A DNA stretch of 64,000 nucleotides from Neisseria leonii (lineage in GTDB: Bacteria > Pseudomonadota > Gammaproteobacteria > Burkholderiales > Neisseriaceae): contig NZ_CP145606.1 of NCBI RefSeq assembly GCF_028776105.2, forward strand, positions 1,674,001 through 1,738,000, read 5' to 3'. The position numbers were made by a program, and so were the translations under genes. This document shows positions 37,098 to 44,933 of the stretch, one piece after another; position 1 is the stretch's first letter, and every line of letters begins with the position of its first letter. The notes under the pieces were generated by a model. That model saw only the letters and a list, made by a program, of their open reading frames with translations, was not told the DNA's origin and did not search any database.

Positions 37098-38342
37098 ATG
37101 TCTTGTTTGCATTCGTTCGATGTGGCCGTTATCGGTGCGGGGCCGGCCGGTTCGGTGGCCGCCGCGCTGCTCAACCGGAAAGGTTTCCGGGTGTGCGTGC
37201 TGGAACAGCAGCATTTTCCGCGTTTCGTCATCGGCGAGAGCCTGCTGCCGCACTGTATGGAAATGATCGAAGAAGCGGGTTTTTTGGCTGCGGTACAGGC
37301 CGAACCGTCTTTCCAGCTGAAAAACGGCGCGGCGTTCACGTGGGGCAGCCGCTATACTTATTTTGATTTCACCGATAAGTTTTCAGACGGCCCCGGTACC
37401 ACTTTTCAGGTACGCCGTGCCGTTTTCGACAAGATTCTGATAGACGAGGCGGCCAGACAGGGTGTCGAGGTGCGTTTCGGCCACAGCGTGACCGCGTTTG
37501 AAGACAGCGGAGACGGGGCGGTACTGGGCGTGGAAACGGACGGCGGCAGTACGTACCGCCTGCATGCCCGCTTTGTATTGGATGCCAGCGGTTACGGCCG
37601 TGTCCTGCCGCGCCTGCTGGATTTGGAAACCCCGTCCGACCTGCCGCCGCGTATCGCCCATTTCACCCATATCCGGGACAATATTACCAGCCCGAAATTC
37701 GACCGCGATAAAATCCTGATTACGACACACCCGCAGCACCGCGATGTGTGGCTGTGGACGATTCCGTTCGGCGACAACCATTGTTCCATCGGCGTGGTCG
37801 GTACGCCCGACAAACTGGCGGGCGATGCCGAAACCGTGCTGAAAAAAACCGCATCGGAATGTCCGATGCTGGCCGAGGTGCTGGCGGATGCGGTGTGGGA
37901 GAACGATATTCCGTTCCGCAGCATCGGCGGCTATTCGGCCAATGTGAAAACCCTGTACGGCCGGCATTTTGCCCTGCTGGGCAATGCTTCCGAATTTCTC
38001 GACCCGGTGTTTTCTTCGGGCGTTACCATTGCCATGCATTCGGCCAAACTGGCGGCCGGCCTGCTGGCCCGGCAGCTCAGCGGCGGCGCGGCCGACTGGC
38101 AGGCCGAGTTTGCCGTGCCGCTGATGCGGGGGGTGGATACGTTCCGCACTTATGTAACGGGCTGGTATGATACCCGTTTCCAAGATGTGATTTACGCGCC
38201 CGGCCGCAGTCCCGACATCAGCCGCATGATTTCGTCGATTCTGGCGGGTTATGCGTGGGATACGGCCAACCCGTTTGTGGAAAAACACGCGCAGCGTCTG
38301 GCCGCGCTGGCGGCTCTGGTGGGCAGGCAGCAGCCGGCCTGA
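37098..38342 (+). CDS. FAD-dependent oxidoreductase with halogenase-type motifs
   Basis: A 414-residue flavoprotein. VIGAGPAGSVAA (residues 11-22) is the FAD-binding GxGxxG motif. VWLWTIP contains WxWxIP at residues 218-223, the motif that marks flavin-dependent halogenases, and Lys75 in FQLKNGAAF lies where their catalytic lysine is expected. Related enzymes in xanthomonadin and flexirubin clusters halogenate the aryl ring, so this could chlorinate or brominate the polyene head group or the resorcinol. Other members of the fold are monooxygenases or reductases, so activity is uncertain. About 100 bases separate it from the exporter, and its ribosome-binding site is weak. A DUS is in frame as FSDGPG. 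Confidence 0.8.
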   Translation: MSCLHSFDVAVIGAGPAGSVAAALLNRKGFRVCVLEQQHFPRFVIGESLLPHCMEMIEEAGFLAAVQAEPSFQLKNGAAFTWGSRYTYFDFTDKFSDGPGTTFQVRRAVFDKILIDEAARQGVEVRFGHSVTAFEDSGDGAVLGVETDGGSTYRLHARFVLDASGYGRVLPRLLDLETPSDLPPRIAHFTHIRDNITSPKFDRDKILITTHPQHRDVWLWTIPFGDNHCSIGVVGTPDKLAGDAETVLKKTASECPMLAEVLADAVWENDIPFRSIGGYSANVKTLYGRHFALLGNASEFLDPVFSSGVTIAMHSAKLAAGLLARQLSGGAADWQAEFAVPLMRGVDTFRTYVTGWYDTRFQDVIYAPGRSPDISRMISSILAGYAWDTANPFVEKHAQRLAALAALVGRQQPA

Positions 38343-38353
38343 CCGCCGCCGTA

Positions 38354-38391
38354 TTTCAGACGGCCTGCCAAGCCGCACAGGCCGTCTGAAA
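38354..38391 (+). terminator. DUS inverted pair before the DUF3261 gene
   Basis: TTTCAGACGGCCT and AGGCCGTCTGAAA are separated by 12 bases. Confidence 0.55.
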
Positions 38392-38404
38392 AAAAGGATG
38401 ATTG

Positions 38405-38887
38405 ATGGGAAAACAACTGTTGCCTGCCGCCCTGTGCCTGCTGGCGGCCTGTGCCGTTCTGCCGCAGAAGCGGGAAGTGCCGCCGCTGGCGCGCAGCGGC
38501 TGGTTCCAACTGACGCAGTACCGTGGGGCAGAAACGGCCGTGCAGAGCCTGTTGGCGGTGGAACCGGGTGCGGAGGGCGTGCGTTTTGTACAGACCGATG
38601 CTTTGGGCGTGCCGCAGACACGGCAGATTTTCGGGCGGCGGGGCTGGCGCAACGACGGTTTTGTGATGCCCGATGCCGGGGCGCGCCGCCTGTTTACTGC
38701 ACTGCTGCCGCTGCTGGCGGCCGACGGTGCGGCCGTTTTTCCCCAGTGGCGGCGGCAGGCGGACGGTGCGGCTGCCTGCTATTACGACGGAGCCGTGCTG
38801 TTATGGTGCAGCCGGCCGGCCGACGGCGGCTGGCGGATTGATGCGGGGGACGGAGTCGGATGGCTGGTCCGCCCCTTGGAGGAATGA
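38405..38887 (+). CDS. DUF3261 outer-membrane lipoprotein of the cluster
   Basis: A 160-residue lipoprotein. The signal sequence ends in the lipobox LLAAC (Cys17), so it is lipid-anchored on the periplasmic side. The mature part matches the size and context of the DUF3261 proteins found before the last ketosynthase block of aryl polyene clusters. They are thought to help transfer the pigment to the outer membrane. No LolA-like carrier gene is present, which is unusual, so this may be the only visible outer-membrane component. AAGGA precedes the ATG; the stop overlaps the next ATG. Confidence 0.8.
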   Translation: MGKQLLPAALCLLAACAVLPQKREVPPLARSGWFQLTQYRGAETAVQSLLAVEPGAEGVRFVQTDALGVPQTRQIFGRRGWRNDGFVMPDAGARRLFTALLPLLAADGAAVFPQWRRQADGAAACYYDGAVLLWCSRPADGGWRIDAGDGVGWLVRPLEE

Positions 38888-40119
38888 GGTTGGAACGTCA
38901 GAATGTTTATTTGTCCGCGCCTGCATTGGTCAGCGCATTGGGCGACGGTGCGGCGCAGCACGCGGCGGCACTGTTCGACTGCCCGCCTGCACAGAGCCCG
39001 CTGGCGGTTTCCGGTCAGTGGGTGGCGGGGAAACCGTATTTTTTCGGTGCCGTAGGCGGGGCGTTGCGGGCGTTTCCGCCGTCGCTTGACGCATCGTTCC
39101 ACAGCCGGAACAACCGCCTGCTGTGGCACGCGCTGGCACAAATCGAGCCGCAGATTGAAACGGTCAGGGAGCGGTTCGGCAGCCACCGTGTCGCGGTTGT
39201 GATGGGCACTTCGACCAGCGGTGCCGATGAAAATGCCGACTTGTTCCGCCATGCTGCCGCAGGCGGCGCATGGCACGGGAAGCCGTTCCACTACCGCCAG
39301 CAGCTGATGGCCGCGCCGGCGGAGTTTGTGGCGGAGGTGTATGGTTTGAGCGGCCTGCGCTATACCGTATCCACGGCCTGCACGTCCGGTGCGCGCGCCC
39401 TGATCAGTGCCGCCCGCCTGCTGCGTGCGGGATTGTGCGATGCGGTGGTGTGCGGCGGGGCGGATACGCTGTCTTATCTGACGATTAACGGTTTTGCCGC
39501 ACTCGAAGTGTTGTCGCCCGACTTGGCGCGGCCGTTTGACCGCCGCCGCAACGGCATCAATATCGGCGAAGCGGCCGCAGCGTTTGTGATGACGCGCGAG
39601 GCCCTGTTTTCAGACGGCCTGCCGCTGCTGGGGTGCGGTGCGAGCAGTGATGCCTACCATATGTCTTCGCCGCACCCGGAAGGCGAGGGGGCGGCCGCCG
39701 CATTTGAAGCGGCATTGGCCGGTGCGGGTTTGGCGGCCGGTGCTGTCGGCTGGATTAATCTGCACGGTACCGGAACGCTGCAAAACGATGCCATGGAAAG
39801 TCTGGCCGTCCACCGCGTTTTCGGCAGCGGGGTCTGCTGCACGTCCACCAAGCCGCTGACCGGACACACATTGGGCGCGGCCGGTGCATTGGAGGCTGCC
39901 TTGTTGTGGCTGGCGGTCAGCCGCCGCTTCAATCCGCAAGGCCGTCTGCCGCCGCAGTTCGGTACTGTCGATTACGATGCGGCACTGCCGCCTGTCCGGC
40001 TGACCGACGGGGACAGCCGTTGGCCGGACGGCCGCCGTATCGGTGCGAGTGCCTCGTTTGCCTTCGGCGGCAGCAATGCGGTGTTGGTCATCGGCGAAAA
40101 CGCGGACGGAGGACAGTGA
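38884..40119 (+). CDS. Beta-ketoacyl-ACP synthase of the polyene cluster (ApeO-like)
   Basis: A 411-residue ketosynthase with Cys166 in VSTACTSGAR, His294 in INLHGTGTL and His328 in KPLTGHTLGAAGALE, so it should be active in chain elongation. It begins the four-gene run ketosynthase, dehydratase, ketoreductase, ketosynthase that ends aryl polyene clusters (the ApeO-P-Q-R order). The start at 38884 overlaps the lipoprotein stop as ATGA, and the stop overlaps the dehydratase ATG by one base. A reversed DUS is in frame as LFSDGLPLL near residue 243. Confidence 0.88.
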   Translation: MRLERQNVYLSAPALVSALGDGAAQHAAALFDCPPAQSPLAVSGQWVAGKPYFFGAVGGALRAFPPSLDASFHSRNNRLLWHALAQIEPQIETVRERFGSHRVAVVMGTSTSGADENADLFRHAAAGGAWHGKPFHYRQQLMAAPAEFVAEVYGLSGLRYTVSTACTSGARALISAARLLRAGLCDAVVCGGADTLSYLTINGFAALEVLSPDLARPFDRRRNGINIGEAAAAFVMTREALFSDGLPLLGCGASSDAYHMSSPHPEGEGAAAAFEAALAGAGLAAGAVGWINLHGTGTLQNDAMESLAVHRVFGSGVCCTSTKPLTGHTLGAAGALEAALLWLAVSRRFNPQGRLPPQFGTVDYDAALPPVRLTDGDSRWPDGRRIGASASFAFGGSNAVLVIGENADGGQ

Positions 40120-40631
40120 TGACAGAGTGCAACAAGAAGCCGGTCTGCCCCATCGAAACGGTGGCACCGCTGCTGCCGCACAGCGGCCGCATGGTACTGC
40201 TGGACAGAATTACGGCTTACGGCGATGACTTTCTGGAAGCGGAGGCCGAAATCCGGCCGGACCATATCCTGTTGGAACAGGGGGTTCTGCCCTGCCTGTC
40301 GGGCGCGGAAATTATGGCGCAGGGCATTGCGGCGCTGGCGGGCTGCCGGGCCGTCAATGCGGGGGAACCCGTACGCCTGGGTTTTTTGCTGGGCAGCCGG
40401 AAACTCAATGTTTTTGCCGACGTGCTGCCGGTGGGCAGCCGTCTGAAAATCGAAGTGCGCGCTTCCACGCAGGACGGCAGCGGTTTCGGCGTGTTCGACT
40501 GCCGCCTGCTGTGCGTTTCTGTTCCGCCGTCGTGGACGGGCAGGCTGCCGCCGGACGGCGTGGTGTTGGCGGCCGCGCTGAATGTTTACAGCCCGAAGGC
40601 AGATTCAGACGGCCTGTCCGGCGGGCAGTGA
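40119..40631 (+). CDS. 3-hydroxyacyl-ACP dehydratase of the polyene cluster (ApeP-like)
   Basis: A 170-residue hotdog-fold protein. LLPHSGRMVLLDRITAYG at the start is the family entry motif of this dehydratase group. The classical FabZ HFPG motif is not visible; the region reads LEQGVLPCLSGAEIMAQG, with the central helix conserved. It should introduce double bases of unsaturation into the growing polyene by removing water, perhaps together with a second subunit. It is translationally coupled to the ketosynthase (TGATG). The last ten residues come from a DUS-containing stretch (SDGLSGGQ). Confidence 0.8.
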   Translation: MTECNKKPVCPIETVAPLLPHSGRMVLLDRITAYGDDFLEAEAEIRPDHILLEQGVLPCLSGAEIMAQGIAALAGCRAVNAGEPVRLGFLLGSRKLNVFADVLPVGSRLKIEVRASTQDGSGFGVFDCRLLCVSVPPSWTGRLPPDGVVLAAALNVYSPKADSDGLSGGQ

Positions 40632-40669
40632 GCGGACGGAAGCCGGAACAGTCAGAAAAAAGGAAAATT

Positions 40670-41398
40670 ATGCAGAAAACGGTTTTGATTACCGGATCGA
40701 GCCGGGGCATCGGCAAGGCGGTGGCATTGGATTTGGCCGCCGCAGGCTACGATATTGCGGTTCATTGCCGCAGCCGCCGTGAAGAGGCGGAGGCCGTGGC
40801 CGCTGCCGTGCGCAGTATGGGGCGTGCCGCACGGGTGCTGCAATTCGATATTGCCGACAGGGAAGCCTGCCGCCGCGTACTGACGGCCGATATGGACGCT
40901 TACGGCGCGTATTACGGAGTGGTGCTGAATGCGGGGCTGACCCGCGACAATGCTTTCCCTGCTTTTGAAGACGACGATTGGGATCAGGTCATCCGTACCA
41001 ATCTGGACGGATTTTACAATGTGCTGCACCCTGTTGTGATGCCGATGATCCGCCGCCGCCAAAGCGGGCGGATTGTGTGCATGGCATCGGTGTCCGGGCT
41101 GACCGGCAACCGCGGGCAGGTCAATTACAGCGCGTCCAAGGCCGGTGTCATCGGTGCGGCCAAAGCACTGGCGGTCGAGCTGGCCAAGCGCAAGATTACC
41201 GTCAACTGCGTCGCCCCCGGACTGATTGACACCGATATTGTCGATGAACATGTGCCGGTGGAAGAAATCCTGAAAGCCGTGCCGGTGCAGCGTATGGGGC
41301 GGCCGGAAGAAGTGGCGCATGCGGTACGCTTTCTGATGGACGAGCGGGCCGCCTACATCACGCGGCAGGTGATTGCGGTAAACGGAGGTTTGTGTTGA
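40670..41398 (+). CDS. 3-oxoacyl-ACP reductase of the polyene cluster (FabG/ApeQ-like)
   Basis: A 242-residue short-chain dehydrogenase. LITGSSRGIGKA (residues 6-17) is the NADPH-binding motif; Ser140, Tyr153 (VNYSASKAG) and Lys157 form the catalytic triad. It reduces the beta-keto group in each polyene elongation cycle. AAAAAAGGA lies six bases before the ATG. The stop codon overlaps the next start. Size and motifs match housekeeping FabG; its location in the run assigns it to pigment synthesis. Confidence 0.9.
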   Translation: MQKTVLITGSSRGIGKAVALDLAAAGYDIAVHCRSRREEAEAVAAAVRSMGRAARVLQFDIADREACRRVLTADMDAYGAYYGVVLNAGLTRDNAFPAFEDDDWDQVIRTNLDGFYNVLHPVVMPMIRRRQSGRIVCMASVSGLTGNRGQVNYSASKAGVIGAAKALAVELAKRKITVNCVAPGLIDTDIVDEHVPVEEILKAVPVQRMGRPEEVAHAVRFLMDERAAYITRQVIAVNGGLC

Positions 41399-42624
41399 GA
41401 CGGGTCGTCATAACGGGAGTCGGAGCCGTGAGCGCGTTCGGCCGCAGCTGGGCAGACATTCAGGCCTGCTTCCGGCGGGGGCGGAATGCCGTGCAGTATA
41501 TGGATTGGGCGGATCGGTTTCCCGATCTGGAAGCGCGGCTGGGCGCGCCCGTTGCCGGTTACCGGCCGCCCGAACATTGGACGCGCAAACAGCTGCGCAG
41601 CATGGGGCGCGGCGCACAGATGACGGTCGATGCGGCCGAGCAGGCGTTGGCCGATGCCGGACTGCTGGGCGACGGGCGGATTCGGGACGGCCGCATGGGC
41701 GTGGCGGCGGGGTCATCGACCGGCAGCACCAAAGATGTCGGCACGCTGGGCGATTTGGTGCTGCACGGCAATACGCGCAATTTCAATGCCAACACCTATG
41801 TGCGCATGATGCCGCATACGGTGGCGGCCAATATCGGTATTTTTTTCGGCCTGACCGGCCGCATCATTCCGACTTCCAGTGCCTGCTCTTCCGGCAGTCA
41901 GGGCATCGGCTATGCTTATGAAGCCGTGAAATACGGTTTGATAGACAGTATGCTGGCCGGCGGCGGCGAAGAGTTCTGCCCGTCCGAAGTGTATGTGTTC
42001 GACAGTCTGTATGCGGCCAGCCGCCGCAATGCAGAACCGCAGCATACGCCCCGCCCTTACGATGTGCGGCGCGACGGCTTGGTCATCGGCGAGGGCGCGT
42101 GTATGCTGGTGCTGGAATCATTGGAACACGCACAGGCGCGAGGTGCGGACATTTATGCGGAGATTGTCGGCTACGGTGCCAACAGCGACGGCAGCCACAT
42201 TACCCAGCCGCAGCAGCACACCATGCGCCGCTGTATGGAACTGGCTTTGGAAGATGCCGGACTGCGCCCCGATCAGATCGGCTATGTGAACGGACACGGT
42301 ACGGCCACCGAAAAAGGCGATATTGCCGAAACGCAGGCAACAGCGGATTTGTTCGGCTTTGTACCGATGAGTTCGCAGAAAAGCTATCTGGGGCATACGC
42401 TGGGCGCCTGCGGTGCGCTGGAATCCTGGTTTTCGGTCGAAATGATGCGCAGCGGCTGGTTTGCTCCCACGCTCAATTTGGACGAACCCGATCCGCGCTG
42501 CGGCGGAGTCGATTATATCTGCGGCGAAGGCCGTCATCTGACCGCCGATTATGTGATGAACAATAATTTCGCATTCGGCGGTGTCAATACCTCTCTGATT
42601 TTCAAACGCTGGACGGGGGTATAG
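41395..42624 (+). CDS. Beta-ketoacyl-ACP synthase of the polyene cluster (ApeR-like)
   Basis: A 409-residue KAS II-type enzyme with Cys164 in PTSSACSSGSQG, His301 in NGHGTATEKGD and His334 in YLGHTLGACGALE, complete for condensation. I placed the start at the TTG at 41395, giving MRRVVITGVG, because GGAGG sits six bases upstream and the TTGA overlaps the reductase stop. A GTG three bases earlier is the alternative. This is the last polyene synthase gene, probably the starter or general elongation ketosynthase. The phosphopantetheinyl transferase follows one base after the stop. Confidence 0.88.
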   Translation: MRRVVITGVGAVSAFGRSWADIQACFRRGRNAVQYMDWADRFPDLEARLGAPVAGYRPPEHWTRKQLRSMGRGAQMTVDAAEQALADAGLLGDGRIRDGRMGVAAGSSTGSTKDVGTLGDLVLHGNTRNFNANTYVRMMPHTVAANIGIFFGLTGRIIPTSSACSSGSQGIGYAYEAVKYGLIDSMLAGGGEEFCPSEVYVFDSLYAASRRNAEPQHTPRPYDVRRDGLVIGEGACMLVLESLEHAQARGADIYAEIVGYGANSDGSHITQPQQHTMRRCMELALEDAGLRPDQIGYVNGHGTATEKGDIAETQATADLFGFVPMSSQKSYLGHTLGACGALESWFSVEMMRSGWFAPTLNLDEPDPRCGGVDYICGEGRHLTADYVMNNNFAFGGVNTSLIFKRWTGV

Positions 42625-42625
42625 T

Positions 42626-43273
42626 TTGGACGGTGCGGCGATCGCGGGCGGCGGGGCGGAACATAAGGGCGCGGTATGCCGGCTGGCCGGTCCTGATTGG
42701 GCGGTACATTATGATGCGGCACGGTTGCGGCCGCAGGACCGTGCCAGGCTGCTGCGTGCGCCGCAGCTGGCCGGGCGTGCCGACTGGCGGGTCAGCCGTG
42801 CCTTGCTCGACGGGGCGGACAACCCCGCTTCCCTGTCGCACAGTTGCGGCTATGCCGCTGTTTTGGACGCGCCTTTTTCAGGCGGCATCGATATTGAATA
42901 CCGCCGCCCGCGCGACTTTGCCGCTTTGCTCGAATGGGTAGGGAGTGAGTGGGAGCGGGATTGGTGGCGGCAGAGCCGTCGGCCCGCGCATGATTTTTAC
43001 CGCTTGTGGACGGTAAAGGAAGCATTGCTCAAAGCTGTGGGCGGTGAATTTCCGGCCGATATGCCCGAGGTCGGAATCGGTACGGGGGCGGACGGGGGCA
43101 TTCATTTGCGCGCGCCGTCCGGCCGGTGGCACGGGGCAACGGCCGAGATCGGGATATGCAGCGTCAGTGCTGTGTGGGCGGCAGACGGGCAGCCGCCCGT
43201 GTGGCGGCGGTTCGGCAGTCTGGCCGCCCTGCCTTGCCGTCTGACCGAATATCGGGCACCGCAGGCCGTCTGA
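42626..43273 (+). CDS. 4'-phosphopantetheinyl transferase
   Basis: A 215-residue Sfp-type enzyme that would convert the three cluster carrier proteins to holo form. Family motifs are SLSHSCGYAAVL (residues 69-80), GIDIEYRRPRDF with the metal-binding Asp and Glu, and FYRLWTVKEALLKAVG, the W-x-x-K-E-A signature. The start is a TTG just one base after the ketosynthase stop; no ATG fits. The C-terminus ends APQAV, with the stop codon provided by a DUS. It closes the cluster. A repeat array follows. Confidence 0.85.
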   Translation: MDGAAIAGGGAEHKGAVCRLAGPDWAVHYDAARLRPQDRARLLRAPQLAGRADWRVSRALLDGADNPASLSHSCGYAAVLDAPFSGGIDIEYRRPRDFAALLEWVGSEWERDWWRQSRRPAHDFYRLWTVKEALLKAVGGEFPADMPEVGIGTGADGGIHLRAPSGRWHGATAEIGICSVSAVWAADGQPPVWRRFGSLAALPCRLTEYRAPQAV

Positions 43274-43505
43274 ATATCGAATACAGCGGCAAAGCAGGTT
43301 GCGTTTTAGCTCCGCAGAAATTTGCTGTGCTTGTTTGCGCCCCGCAGAAAACGCATTTTGTTCGTTTTAGTTCCGCAAAAAAACACTTTATTCGTTTAGC
43401 TCTGCGAAAACGCAGGACTTCGTTTTTGCTTTGCAGAAAACTCACAAGGTTCGTTTTTGCTTCGCAGAAACGGTGCTGCGCACCGTTTTCAGACGGCCTT
43501 TTTTG
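43274..43505. repeat. Tandem array of degenerate GCTTCGCAGAAAC-type repeats with a terminal hairpin
   Basis: Six diverged copies of a unit of about 30-36 bases, each around (T)TTTAGCTCCGCAGAAA, run from about 43305 to 43490. The array ends in the hairpin CGGTG/CACCG, a TTTTCAGACGGCC uptake sequence and a T-run. The last part may terminate the pigment operon. No gene is present. Confidence 0.75.
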
Positions 43506-43506
43506 T

Positions 43507-43512
43507 TATAAT
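43507..43512 (+). promoter_or_regulatory. Candidate -10 of ppa
   Basis: TATAAT lies 41 bases before the ppa start and directly behind the DUS terminator. The -35 is not obvious. Confidence 0.45.
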
Positions 43513-43552
43513 CGCCGCTGTTTATCCCTTTTGTTCAACAAGGAATCTTCCG

Positions 43553-44083
43553 ATGGCAGACTTCAACCAAATTCTCGATGCCGGCGATGTGGACGGCGGC
43601 ATCATCAATGTCGTAATCGAAATCCCCGCCGGTTCCAACCACAAAATCGAATGGGACCGCAAACTGGGCGCCATGAAGCTCGACCGCGTCGAACCGCTGA
43701 TTTTCGCCAAACCCACCAACTACGGCTTTATCCCGCAAACGCTCGATGAAGACGGCGACGAATTGGACGCGCTGGTTATCACCGATACCCCGCTGCCCAC
43801 CGGCATTTACATGGAAGGCCGGGTGATCGGCGTGATGAAATTTGTCGATGACGGCGAAGTGGACGACAAAATCGTCGTCGTACCGGCCGATGACCGCAAT
43901 AACGGCAATGCCTACAACAGCTTGGACGATCTGCCGCCGCAGCTCATCAAGCAGATTGAATTCCACTTCAACCACTACAAAGCCCTGAAAAAACCGGGTT
44001 CCACCAAAGTGGAACACTGGGGCGGCATTGAAGAGGCCAAAGCCGTAATCCGCGAATCGCAGGCGCGCTGGAAAGCGCAGTAA
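43553..44083 (+). CDS. ppa: Inorganic pyrophosphatase
   Basis: A 176-residue family I soluble pyrophosphatase that hydrolyses diphosphate from biosynthetic reactions. The conserved core is visible: EIPAGSNHKIEWD with substrate-binding Lys and Glu, then TLDEDGDELDALVITDTPL (about residues 63-81) containing the metal-binding Asp cluster, and VDDKIVVVPADD. The length is that of bacterial hexameric enzymes. AAGGAA lies seven bases before the ATG. Monocistronic, with a DUS-derived terminator. Confidence 0.96.
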   Translation: MADFNQILDAGDVDGGIINVVIEIPAGSNHKIEWDRKLGAMKLDRVEPLIFAKPTNYGFIPQTLDEDGDELDALVITDTPLPTGIYMEGRVIGVMKFVDDGEVDDKIVVVPADDRNNGNAYNSLDDLPPQLIKQIEFHFNHYKALKKPGSTKVEHWGGIEEAKAVIRESQARWKAQ

Positions 44084-44097
44084 TTCAAGCAGCAGAC

Positions 44098-44120
44098 AGG
44101 CCGTTTCAGACGGCCTTTTT
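44098..44120 (+). terminator. Terminator after ppa
   Basis: AGGCCGTTTCAGACGGCCTT folds as AGGCCGT/ACGGCCT with a five-base loop, followed by a T-run; the second arm is a DUS. Confidence 0.75.
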
Positions 44121-44295
44121 GCTGTGTGCCGCAATACGGCGGATCCGCTTGACGGCGGCCGAAACGGGATACTGTCGGCGGTTCAGATAATGCAGAATGC
44201 GCCTGCCGACAGACCGTTTTACCGCCGTCGGCTTCATTCGCCCGCCACTTTCCTTTACAATGCAGCCGTCAATCCACCGCATAAAAGGAATCGTC

Positions 44296-44562
44296 ATGAC
44301 CCGTATGGTTCACTGTATCAAGCTGGGCAAGGAAGCCCCCGGCATGAAATTCGCCCCGCTGCCCAATGCGTTGGGCAAACGGATTTTCGACAATGTGTCG
44401 CAGGAAGCGTGGGACGCGTGGACGCGCCACCAAACCATGCTGATCAACGAAAACCGCCTGAGCCTGGCCGATCCGCGCGCGCGCGAGTATCTGGCGCAGC
44501 AGATGGAAAACTACTTTTTCGGCGACGGTGCCGATCAGGTTCAGGGCTACACCCCCGCTTAA
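44296..44562 (+). CDS. Oxidative damage/Fe-S protection protein YggX
   Basis: An 88-residue YggX-family protein, linked to iron-sulfur cluster maintenance and trafficking of Fe(II). The family sequence is obvious: [14 protein letters not shown] at the start with the conserved cysteine, [20 protein letters not shown] in the middle and [10 protein letters not shown] near the end. AAAAGGAA precedes the ATG. It is co-directional with ppa but has its own intergenic region of about 200 bases. Confidence 0.95.
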   Translation: MTRMVHCIKLGKEAPGMKFAPLPNALGKRIFDNVSQEAWDAWTRHQTMLINENRLSLADPRAREYLAQQMENYFFGDGADQVQGYTPA

Positions 44563-44933
44563 CCGCTGCCCGCCTTGCTCCGCCGTTTGGCGCATATCCG
44601 GATATCTTCGACCGTATGCACCGAACGGCGGTTTTTTGCTGCACGGAGGCCGTCTGAATCCGATGGTGCCGCCAACCGACAGCTGCGTAGGTCGGATACT
44701 TGTATCCGACATTTCAGACATTTCAGTTGCCTATCCGTGTCGGATACAAGTATCCGACCTACGGGCTTCGTTCAAGCTCCGCAGAAACTCACTATTGTCG
44801 TTTTTGCTCCGCCGCAGCGGTGCTGCGCACCGTTTTAGCTCCGCAGAAACCCGCTTCGCTCGTTTTCAGACGGCCTCGGGTACGGTGGGCTATAATCGGC
44901 TTTTTTGTGACAACGAGCAACAGGGGGCAGACG
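44563..44933. repeat. Repeat-rich region between yggX and the small membrane protein
   Basis: Contains a DUS at 44648, two facing palindromic repeats GTAGGTCGGATACTTGTATC plus CGAC (44687-44710) and its inverse (44739-44762), then three GCTCCGCAGAAAC-type units and a TTTTCAGACGGCC at about 44863. A TATAAT at 44891-44896 is the likely -10 of the next gene. Confidence 0.65.

Larger units (their letters stand above)
24215..43273 (+). other. Hybrid aryl polyene-dialkylresorcinol biosynthetic cluster
   Basis: Twenty co-directional genes with many start/stop overlaps. They encode a type II polyene system, a DarA/DarB resorcinol module, exporters and a phosphopantetheinyl transferase. The closing order ketosynthase, dehydratase, ketoreductase, ketosynthase matches known aryl polyene clusters. 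I recognised no aromatic ammonia-lyase, acyl-CoA ligase, LolA-like or thioesterase gene inside it. Confidence 0.85.

Noticed and set aside
36956..37366. 136-codon frame between the exporter and flavoenzyme that could be a missing LolA-like gene
   Set aside because: Most of it is the flavoenzyme gene in another frame. The remaining stretch of about 35 residues has no signal peptide.
43305..43490. Regular repeats that might suggest a CRISPR array
   Set aside because: Units are degenerate and variably spaced, without identical repeats, and there are no cas genes. They match dispersed intergenic repeats elsewhere.
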